From positions 828,311 through 892,310 of the forward strand of contig CAXBFJ010000001.1 in the NCBI GenBank assembly GCA_963975245.1: DNA of 64,000 bases. The letters run 5' to 3'. The notes beneath the pieces were generated by a model. That model worked only from the letters and a program-made list of their open reading frames with translations, was not told the origin of the DNA and made no database searches. Origin of the DNA: Panacagrimonas sp963975245 (lineage in GTDB: Bacteria; Pseudomonadota; Gammaproteobacteria; Nevskiales; Nevskiaceae). Positions within the stretch are counted from its first letter, which is position 1; each line of letters begins with the position of its first letter. This document shows, piece by piece, positions 8,068 through 14,774 of the stretch. The position numbers and the translations under genes were made by a program.

Positions 8068-8817
8068 ATGAAAATGAAAGAACTGGAGCGCCGGACCGGC
8101 GTGAGCAGGCAAATGGTGCAGTTCTATCTGGCTCACGGTCTGCTTCCAGAGCCTCACCGGCCCAAACCCAATGTGGCCGAGTACGGCGAGGAACATGTTC
8201 GCGCCATTGGCGTAGTGCGCCGTCTGCAAACGGAAGGGCGACTCAAGATCAATGAGATCAAACAGGCTCTCAATGGGACTCAAGCGTCGGCCGGAAGCGA
8301 AGTCGCGGTGCTTCCACATTTGGAGACTTTGTTCGCCTTGCGGACCGGGCTGGACAATCAATTAGTGCCGTTAAAGTCTCTGCTCGGCCGTAATGCGCAG
8401 GTGGCGTCGGACAGCAAGATTCTGGAGGAAGTCGATGCCATCGAAATTCGGCAGGAGAACGGAGAAGCCGTTGTGACGCGGATGGATGCGCAGATCATCA
8501 CGTTATGGGGGGAGTTGCGCGCTTCCGGCTACACCGAGTCCCGAGGCTGGTCACCGAAGGTTGTGGCAATGTATGTGAAGGCAGCTCGTGACCTTGCCAA
8601 TGCGGAAATTGACCTGTTTGAAAAGCACTTCGACTCAGACATGCCAGTGGAGGAACGCGCAGCGATGGCAGAGGCGGGCAGCAAGCTGATGCTCGGTGTG
8701 TTCACTGTCCTGAGAATGAAGGCTGAATTTGATGCATTCGAGCGGGCCGAGAATGGACCAGAGGTCCTGGCAGAGCGCCGGATGAAGCAAAGCGTGCCGG
8801 TTCGGGAAGTGGCTTAG
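8068..8817 (+). CDS. MerR family transcriptional regulator
   Basis: A 249-residue protein with a MerR-type winged helix at the very N-terminus (KMKELERRTGVSRQMVQFYL, then a wing containing VAEYGEEHVRAI and a helix ending in INEIKQAL). The region beyond residue 75 is a long, largely helical ligand-binding or dimerisation domain without the Cys clusters of metal-sensing MerR proteins, so an organic effector is more likely. ATG 8068 follows AGGAAGTG; an in-frame ATG at 8074 is possible. The gene is divergent from the AlkB/XylM-type hydroxylase across 228 bp that contain a GCATTA inverted repeat, so it most likely controls that hydroxylase and itself. The effector is unknown. Confidence 0.87.
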   Translation: MKMKELERRTGVSRQMVQFYLAHGLLPEPHRPKPNVAEYGEEHVRAIGVVRRLQTEGRLKINEIKQALNGTQASAGSEVAVLPHLETLFALRTGLDNQLVPLKSLLGRNAQVASDSKILEEVDAIEIRQENGEAVVTRMDAQIITLWGELRASGYTESRGWSPKVVAMYVKAARDLANAEIDLFEKHFDSDMPVEERAAMAEAGSKLMLGVFTVLRMKAEFDAFERAENGPEVLAERRMKQSVPVREVA

Positions 8818-8841
8818 CCGCTCCCGTCTTAAGTGGCGACA

Positions 8842-8855
8842 CATGTCGCGACATG
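8842..8855. promoter_or_regulatory. 14-bp palindrome CATGTCGCGACATG
   Basis: A perfect 14-bp palindrome 25 bp after the MerR gene and about 170 bp before the FAD oxidoreductase gene. A second 12-bp palindrome, CTAGCATGCTAG, lies at 8947-8958. Either could be an operator for the oxidoreductase-GntR unit. No function is proven. Confidence 0.35.
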
Positions 8856-9023
8856 GCCTGAGGCCAGACTTATCTAAATTGAGCTGAGGAAGCGCGGGTG
8901 ATGGGGTGGCCCTGTTGCTCGGGTTTGCAAAGCTGTTGCGGCCTAACTAGCATGCTAGCATCTTCAATATCTATCACGCGGCCCATAAGGGCCTGCGATC
9001 TGTTCATCTAGCTGAGGGAAGTC

Positions 9024-10430
9024 ATGTCAAATCAATATGATGCAATCATCATTGGAAGTGGAATCGGTGGTGGCGCTATTGGCGCGATGCTGGCCCATCA
9101 GGGCTGGAATGTGTTGCTGCTGGAGCGCAACAAGCGCTTGGGCGGTCGCTGCATCTCCTATGAGCGCAATGGCTGCATGATGGATTTGGGTTGGCACTTC
9201 TACTGCCTGAGCGACAAGGGCCCCTTGCAGGAAGTCTGCAACCGCGTGGACATGCCCAATGGCATTCCCTGGAACCAATTGAACGGCACTTCCTACATTC
9301 AGGTGGGGGATGTGCAACGAAAATACTCCAAGAAATCCATGATGGAAGTCGTGGCTGAGGAAGAACGTGAGAATTTCGAGCGTCTGTTCAAGGACGTCTT
9401 CACCCTGAGTGACGACGAACTCTCCGAGCTCTGGTACGTGTCCGTGGGGGATTGGGTCAAGAGCTACACCAGCGACAAGATGGCCTACGCACTGATCGAA
9501 AGCTTCGCGGCGCAGTATTTCTGCGTGCCGGCCAAGGAAGCCAGTGCCACTGAATTCATCCGCGCATTTCGTGAGGTGATGTCCAACCGCGCGACTGCCT
9601 ATCCCTCAGGTGGCAATTTCTCCGTCCCTCTGGTGTATCTGGACGCCATCGAAAAATACAAGGGCACCGTCAAGAACGAGACGCCGGTTGAAAAGATCAT
9701 CGTCGAGGATGGTGCCGCTGTAGGCGTACGGACCAAGGACGGTGAGGAGTATCGAGCGCCGGTCATCATCAGTAATGCAGACATCAAGGCCACGATCAAC
9801 GAATTCGTCGGGCCCGAGCATTTTCCGAAAGCCTACGTGGACCGCATCAATGAACTGACCTATTCCGGTCACGGGGTGATGCTGCGCGTGCTGTGCTCCG
9901 AGAAGATCAGCGAGAAGCAGGTGGTCATTTTCATCCCGGATAATGAAAACCCGCCGTGCAAGGTCACCGATGAAATGAAGGCTGGCATCGTGCCCAAACT
10001 GATCGGAGGATGCTTCGGATCGCCTAGCAACTTTGACGAAAACCTGGCACCGCCGGGCAAGCAGATGATCACTTCTCTGCACGCCTGCCCGGCAGATATT
10101 CGCGACAACATCGATGAATGGCGCGAATCACTGATGCGCTCTTTCTACGCGGTATACCCTGAGGCAGAAGGCAAGGTTGAAAAAGTTTGGGTTGATCCGC
10201 CTTCGCTGGTGAAGGGCATGGCTGGAGAAACCGGCGCCATCATCGGCATCGGCCAGACCGTAGATCAGATTCATGAAAAGCGTCCGTCGCAGGTCACACC
10301 GCTGAAGGGACTGTACCTGTCGTCCTCCGAAGCCGGTGGTCACGGTATCGGGACAGAGCTTGCAGCTACCAGTGCGCTGGAATTGTTCGAGATTCTCAGA
10401 CCGATGATCGATTCACGGGCGGCTGCATAA
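9024..10430 (+). CDS. FAD-dependent oxidoreductase, phytoene desaturase / amine oxidase type
   Basis: A 468-residue flavoprotein of the NAD(P)/FAD-dependent family that includes CrtI-like desaturases and carotenoid isomerases. The dinucleotide-binding motif is at the N-terminus (IIIGSGIGGGAIGAML, residues 9-24), followed by the family's ER..LGGRC motif. The C-terminal FAD-contact segment (PLKGLYLSSSEAGGHGIGTE) is typical. There is no signal peptide and no long membrane helix apart from the hydrophobic N-terminal beta-alpha-beta unit. ATG 9024 has a good GAGGGAAG ribosome site. Only 21 bp separate it from the following GntR gene, so they are probably co-transcribed. No other carotenoid gene is present, so it more likely desaturates or isomerises a catabolic substrate such as an alicyclic or steroid ring. 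That is inference. Confidence 0.85.
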   Translation: MSNQYDAIIIGSGIGGGAIGAMLAHQGWNVLLLERNKRLGGRCISYERNGCMMDLGWHFYCLSDKGPLQEVCNRVDMPNGIPWNQLNGTSYIQVGDVQRKYSKKSMMEVVAEEERENFERLFKDVFTLSDDELSELWYVSVGDWVKSYTSDKMAYALIESFAAQYFCVPAKEASATEFIRAFREVMSNRATAYPSGGNFSVPLVYLDAIEKYKGTVKNETPVEKIIVEDGAAVGVRTKDGEEYRAPVIISNADIKATINEFVGPEHFPKAYVDRINELTYSGHGVMLRVLCSEKISEKQVVIFIPDNENPPCKVTDEMKAGIVPKLIGGCFGSPSNFDENLAPPGKQMITSLHACPADIRDNIDEWRESLMRSFYAVYPEAEGKVEKVWVDPPSLVKGMAGETGAIIGIGQTVDQIHEKRPSQVTPLKGLYLSSSEAGGHGIGTELAATSALELFEILRPMIDSRAAA

Positions 10431-10451
10431 GCCTGTAGAAAAGCACTCGAA

Positions 10452-11204
10452 ATGGCCACTCCAGTCACTCGTCTGACACGCTCAGGACAAGGCCGCTCCC
10501 CCCAGCCCAGCGCTGGCTGGAGTCGCGCCATGGTGCGTGGCCTGCGGCCCAATGATCTCTCCGGTAAGGCCGGAGAAATCGCTTCCGAACTTGAAGAGCG
10601 CTTGGAACGCGGCGAGTATCAGTTCGGCGAGGCGCTTTCCATTTATGCACTGGCAAAACAGTTTGATGCCAGCCGGCAGCCCGTGGCCTCGGCCGTGCTC
10701 TACCTGCGCGGAGTTGGCTATCTGGAAATCATCCCGCAGGTGGGGTGCCGGGTGGTTTCACCTTCGCAACAGGAGGTCGAGGATTTCTACGTCCTGTTTT
10801 CCCGGACAGAGGCCCTCATCAGCCGCTTTGCCGCAGAGCGACATACCGAAGAGGAATCTCAATCCCTGTTCGAGATGTCAGAGGAACTGTCGCAGAACCC
10901 GTTCCAGACTTCTCAGGACCGGCGCACCATGGCCGACGGCATCTCCCTGTTTCACGATCAGATCAGCGCCATGGCACGCTCCAAGCTGTTGCTTGAACGC
11001 ATCGGCAACTTGCGGCGAATTTTTCGCTTCTATCTGAGCCAGGGACGCACGCGACCCGACCCTGTTGCGGGGCCGCCGCATCAGTTGAATCAGTCACGAC
11101 TCGAACTTGTTGAACAGATCCGGTCACGCAATGTGGCGGGCGCTGAAGCCAGCACTGAGGCCTATATTCTTGGCAGCTTGCCCGACTGGTCGCGCGTAGT
11201 CTGA
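10452..11204 (+). CDS. GntR family transcriptional regulator
   Basis: A 250-residue regulator. Residues about 38-95 form a GntR winged helix (IASELEERLERGEYQFGEAL, then a helix with LAKQFDASRQPVASAVLYLR and a wing ending GCRVVSPS). Residues about 105-245 are an alpha-helical effector domain of FCD/FadR type (EVEDFYVLFSRTEALISRFAAE). A 37-residue basic N-terminal extension precedes the DNA-binding domain; an in-frame ATG at 10530 would remove most of it, and the ribosome site at 10452 is weak, so the exact start is uncertain. It follows the FAD oxidoreductase by 21 bp. It may regulate that gene or the sulfotransferase operon downstream; the effector is unknown. Confidence 0.85.
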   Translation: MATPVTRLTRSGQGRSPQPSAGWSRAMVRGLRPNDLSGKAGEIASELEERLERGEYQFGEALSIYALAKQFDASRQPVASAVLYLRGVGYLEIIPQVGCRVVSPSQQEVEDFYVLFSRTEALISRFAAERHTEEESQSLFEMSEELSQNPFQTSQDRRTMADGISLFHDQISAMARSKLLLERIGNLRRIFRFYLSQGRTRPDPVAGPPHQLNQSRLELVEQIRSRNVAGAEASTEAYILGSLPDWSRVV

Positions 11205-11278
11205 GGGCCAGAGCTTAGTCATCCTGCGGGCAGCTGGAGTGTCTGCCCAGTACCGCCCGTAGACCGATCCGGCAGATG

Positions 11279-11294
11279 CCCCCCCGTTTTGGGG
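11279..11294. promoter_or_regulatory. C7-N5-G4 inverted repeat upstream of sulfotransferase operon
   Basis: Seven C, GTTTT, then four G, about 160 bp upstream of the sulfotransferase start. A near-identical element (seven C, AATTC, five G) occurs at 18950-18966. The pair brackets the MalT/LAL-type regulator gene and could be its binding site. The downstream T is shared by both copies. Confidence 0.4.
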
Positions 11295-11379
11295 TTACTG
11301 CTGACCCTCAGCACACCTATGCTCTGATCTGGCAATGAGCCGCCGCCAATGGCAGGCTCACGCCTCTATAAAAAATGTG

Positions 11380-11415
11380 AAACGCCGCCGCAGGCTGTCT
11401 TGAAGCCTGGCGTTT
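11380..11415 (+). promoter_or_regulatory. leader hairpin before sulfotransferase gene
   Basis: AAACGCC (11380-11386) pairs with GGCGTTT (11409-11415), and an inner AGGCT pairs with AGCCT around a 7-nt loop, with a 5-nt bulge (GCCGC) on one side. It ends 40 bp before the start codon and lacks a T run, so it looks like an mRNA leader structure rather than a terminator. Confidence 0.35.
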
Positions 11416-11454
11416 GTTCACCAGAAAGATCAGATCAGCGTGCCTGGAGGCAAG

Positions 11455-12639
11455 ATGAGTCAAGCAAGTGAAGCGGCTGCAATGCCGAAGACCGTTGATG
11501 GCGTGATGGCAGCCGCTCAACAGATGGCGGGCCTGGAGGATTTTGGCGATCTGAATTTCCTCGACTCATTGGGCCGCCTGTTGAAAGCCTTCCAGACCGA
11601 GGCGGACCTGAGTGAACTCGGCGAGCAGCTTGCTTACGGCGGCGTCATCAATAACCTGGTCAACCGTTTGCGTTACGTACGTGATCTCAAGGCGCACCCG
11701 GAAATTCTGGAAGAGAAAATCGAGCGCCCGATCGTCATTCTGGGCTTGCCCCGAACCGGAACCACCAAGCTTCAACGCGTTCTGTCTGCCAGCCCGCAGG
11801 CGCTGGCAATGGAGTACTGGCGCATGATGAATCCCGCGCCATTTCCGGGAGAAGAGCCGGGCAAGCCCGTCGAGCGCATCCAGATGGCGCGCGATGCCGT
11901 GCAGATGCTGTCTGAGAATTTCCCGGGCTTCATGGCACGCCACCCGACCGAAGCCGAGGTTCCCGACGAAGAAGTCTTGCTGATGCAGGGCTCGTTTCAA
12001 TGCGTGGTGACATGGCTGTTTGCGCATATTCCGTCGTTCTACGAGTTCTGCATGAACACGAACCAGCGGCCGCTGTATGACTTCCTGCACGGCCAGATGC
12101 AGTACATGCAGTGGCAACAGGGCGGGGCGCAGGGGCGCTCCTGGATCATGAAATCACCCTGCCACACCGGATTCATCGATACGCTTCTCGAAGTATTTCC
12201 AGACGCTGTTTTTGTTCATTGTCATCGCGACGTGAACGTTGTCATGCCGTCCATGTCCGGGCTGACCGAAGAGATGCGCCGCATCCACAGTGACCAGATT
12301 GACAGCTCGATCATCGGCCCCGAAATGCTGGATTACTTCGGGACCATGATGGATCGCTACATCGACCTTCGCGAGCGCCTGCCAAGTGAACGCTTCATGG
12401 ACGTTCATTACATGGAAATCATGACCAATCTGGAGGACGTGATCGAGCGTGCATTCGCCTTGGCTGGGCGCAAGCTTGACGCAGAGACGCTGGCAAACGC
12501 CCAGCAGTTTGACGAAGAGCGGCCCCAGCACTATCTGGGCAGCTACACCTATGCCGCTGAGGACTATGGGTTCTCTCAGGACATGATCAGTGCGCGGTTC
12601 GCCCGTTACGCCAAGCGTTTTGCCGAATTCAACAAATAA
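11455..12639 (+). CDS. sulfotransferase family protein
   Basis: A 394-residue PAPS-dependent sulfotransferase-fold protein, expected to be cytosolic. The 5'-phosphosulfate loop is IVILGLPRTGTTKLQR near residue 100, and the 3'-phosphate-binding segment is the VFVHCHRDVNVVMPSMSGL region near residue 250. The overall pattern (long helical N-terminus, PRTGTT, then a late HRD) fits the bacterial sulfotransferase group common in actinobacteria and in hydrocarbon- or steroid-degrading proteobacteria, where the true acceptor is usually unknown. ATG 11455 is chosen over the upstream GTG at 11440 because GGAGG sits 4 nt before it. It starts an apparent three-gene unit with a DUF1214 protein (29 bp gap) and an SDR (26 bp gap). 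Confidence 0.86.
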   Translation: MSQASEAAAMPKTVDGVMAAAQQMAGLEDFGDLNFLDSLGRLLKAFQTEADLSELGEQLAYGGVINNLVNRLRYVRDLKAHPEILEEKIERPIVILGLPRTGTTKLQRVLSASPQALAMEYWRMMNPAPFPGEEPGKPVERIQMARDAVQMLSENFPGFMARHPTEAEVPDEEVLLMQGSFQCVVTWLFAHIPSFYEFCMNTNQRPLYDFLHGQMQYMQWQQGGAQGRSWIMKSPCHTGFIDTLLEVFPDAVFVHCHRDVNVVMPSMSGLTEEMRRIHSDQIDSSIIGPEMLDYFGTMMDRYIDLRERLPSERFMDVHYMEIMTNLEDVIERAFALAGRKLDAETLANAQQFDEERPQHYLGSYTYAAEDYGFSQDMISARFARYAKRFAEFNK

Positions 12640-12668
12640 TCCAATCCACAAGATTTTGAGGAGCCTTC

Positions 12669-13856
12669 ATGCCGTACAGCACGAGCCTTAATGCACACAC
12701 GTTTTCCGATCCTGCTATCTGGCAGGAAGTCGTCAAGTCGATGGCGGAGATTGAAAAACTCGTCTGGAATGACGAGCGGGTCACGGATGATCTCACGCGA
12801 GCCGAAGGTGTTCGCCAGCTGACGCGTCTGATTGGCGGGGCACTGCCGGTCACCATGGAGACCGTTGATCCTGAGCATCCGCAGTTCCTGCAGTTGTTGA
12901 GCACGCGCGTTCAGTGGGGCCTTCCTTCAGCCGACTGTCACTACATCTGGGCCCCCCTGCACGGGCGCAATGTTTATCGCATCGTTGGCGATCGCGGTAC
13001 CGCTAAGTTGTTTGATATTGAAATTCGAAACGACACCTTTGCGCATCTGGGCGACTGGAGCCTGCATGCACGACTGGGTGAGGTGGAAGTTGGGCCAGAG
13101 AATCAGGTCGAAATATTCCTGAGCCGTGAACGACCGGCTGGCGCTGTGAACTGGGTCGAGCTACCGGAGGGTCGCTGCGACATTATCCTGCGTCAGTATT
13201 TCTACGACTGGGACAAGGAACAGATGGCGCGCCTGACCATCGAAAACCAGAACGCGATCTATCCGCCGCCGCCGCTGACGGAAGAAACCATTCGCAAGAA
13301 TCTCGAATTGTTCTGTGATTTTCTGCAACAGGTCCCGCCGGTGTTCCGCCAATCTGTTGAGACCTACTACCAGCATCCGGTCAATACCATGGCTTTTGAT
13401 GCCATTGACTATGGATTCCGCGCGCTGACCTATGGCAAAGGTGCCTATCAGTGTGGTGAGGATGAGGCCCTGCTGGTCGAGGTGGAACTGCCCAAGACCC
13501 AGTACTGGAATATCCAGCTCGCCAGTCATTTCTGGGAAGCACGCGACTATCATCTTCGCCAGAACTCGCTCAATGGACATCAGGCACAAGTGGATTCTGA
13601 TGGCGTGTTTCGGGCGGTGATCTCGCACAAAGATCCCGGCATTGCCAACTGGCTCGATGCGGGTGGCAATCAGACCGGGCTGATGACGATTCGCTATTAC
13701 GAGGCGGACTCGACGCCCATTCCCACCGTCACGCGCGTGCCGTTCTCTGACCTGGCCAAAGCCTTGCCGGCCGATGCCCAGACGGTGACGACTGAGCAAC
13801 GCCAAAAGACCTTGCGTAACCGCGCACGTGCTATGCAGCGCCTCAACCGCGATTGA
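12669..13856 (+). CDS. DUF1214 domain-containing protein
   Basis: A 395-residue protein without signal peptide or membrane helix. The C-terminal half carries the DUF1214 signature region: YWNIQLASHFWEARDY followed by about 40 residues with FRAVISHKDPGIANWLD and GLMTIRYYEAD. The N-terminal half contains an Asp/Glu-rich stretch around a PLHGRNVYRI motif. The family has no established catalytic role, but its members recur next to sulfotransferases and SDRs, as here. Gaps to both neighbours are under 30 bp on the same strand, so it is probably made with them and acts on the same substrate. I cannot assign a reaction. Confidence 0.82.
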   Translation: MPYSTSLNAHTFSDPAIWQEVVKSMAEIEKLVWNDERVTDDLTRAEGVRQLTRLIGGALPVTMETVDPEHPQFLQLLSTRVQWGLPSADCHYIWAPLHGRNVYRIVGDRGTAKLFDIEIRNDTFAHLGDWSLHARLGEVEVGPENQVEIFLSRERPAGAVNWVELPEGRCDIILRQYFYDWDKEQMARLTIENQNAIYPPPPLTEETIRKNLELFCDFLQQVPPVFRQSVETYYQHPVNTMAFDAIDYGFRALTYGKGAYQCGEDEALLVEVELPKTQYWNIQLASHFWEARDYHLRQNSLNGHQAQVDSDGVFRAVISHKDPGIANWLDAGGNQTGLMTIRYYEADSTPIPTVTRVPFSDLAKALPADAQTVTTEQRQKTLRNRARAMQRLNRD

Positions 13857-13882
13857 TCACAGCTTAGGCAGAGACAGAAATT

Positions 13883-14662
13883 ATGAAGAGCAAGATTGAG
13901 AGTCTGTTTTCACTCGATGGCCGGGTTGCGCTGGTGACGGGTGCGGGTACCGGCATGGGCCGTCAGTTCGCCAATACGCTTGCAGCCGCTGGGGCCAAAG
14001 TGGTCTGTGTCGCGCGCAATGCCGAGCGGCTCGAAGCTGTCGCTGCGGGCATCTGCGATGCAGGCGGCAAAGCCGTTGCGGTTGCTGGCGATGTGGCCAG
14101 CACGGAGGGTGTCGACCAGGTTTTTGATAAGGCGGAAAAGGCATTTGGTCGGGTCAATCTGCTGATCAACTGCGCGGCGCAAGTTGATTTCGGAATGTTT
14201 CCGGATGTGAAGGACGAAAATTGGGACAACCTGATCAACGTCAATTTTTCGGGAATGATGCGTACCTGCCGAAGTTTTTCCAGCCGTTTGATTGCAGCAG
14301 GCGAGCCCGGAACAATCGTGAACATCACCTCGATCATCGGTGAGCAGGTCATCCCGGGCATCCCCACCTACGGCACGCTCAAGGCCGCAGCCATACAGCT
14401 GACGCGCTCCATGGCGGTTGATCTCACGGCGCATCGTATTCGGGTCAATGCCTTGTCACCCGGTTACTTTCAGACCGAGATGGCGTCCTCGCTGTTTGAA
14501 TCGGACGCGGGCAAGGCATTGATCGAGCGTCATCCGCTCAAGCGGCTGGGGCAGGTGCAAGAGCTCGACGGGCCCTTGCTGCTGCTGGCCAGCGAGGCTT
14601 CCAGCCACATGAACGGATCCGTGGTCACCGTTGACGCGGGGCATTCGACTTACCTGTATTGA
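13883..14662 (+). CDS. SDR family NAD(P)-dependent oxidoreductase
   Basis: A 259-residue classical short-chain dehydrogenase. Cofactor motif TGAGTGMG at residues 17-24, NNAG region altered to INCAAQ near residue 92, catalytic Ser in NITSIIG, then Tyr-x3-Lys as YGTLK near residue 158, and the C-terminal PGYFQTEM and VDAGHS segments. All catalytic residues are present, so an active alcohol/ketone dehydrogenase is expected in the cytosol. It is the last gene of the sulfotransferase-DUF1214-SDR unit and is followed by a terminator. The substrate is unknown; alicyclic or steroid-like alcohols would fit the neighbourhood. Confidence 0.9.
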   Translation: MKSKIESLFSLDGRVALVTGAGTGMGRQFANTLAAAGAKVVCVARNAERLEAVAAGICDAGGKAVAVAGDVASTEGVDQVFDKAEKAFGRVNLLINCAAQVDFGMFPDVKDENWDNLINVNFSGMMRTCRSFSSRLIAAGEPGTIVNITSIIGEQVIPGIPTYGTLKAAAIQLTRSMAVDLTAHRIRVNALSPGYFQTEMASSLFESDAGKALIERHPLKRLGQVQELDGPLLLLASEASSHMNGSVVTVDAGHSTYLY

Positions 14663-14686
14663 GTCGGCAAGCTGACCAGCCTAATA

Positions 14687-14714
14687 GACAGGCCAGCTTG
14701 ACCGCTGGCCTGTC
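14687..14714 (+). terminator. terminator after the sulfotransferase unit
   Basis: A perfect 11-bp stem, GACAGGCCAGC with GCTGGCCTGTC and a 6-nt loop, followed by GGTTTC. It lies 25 bp past the SDR stop and before the LuxR-type regulator gene. Confidence 0.65.
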
Positions 14715-14774
14715 GGTTTCTACCTTTGTGTTGTTCCATGGTCATTTCGACCTTGAAGGAACACCAGAGGAGAC

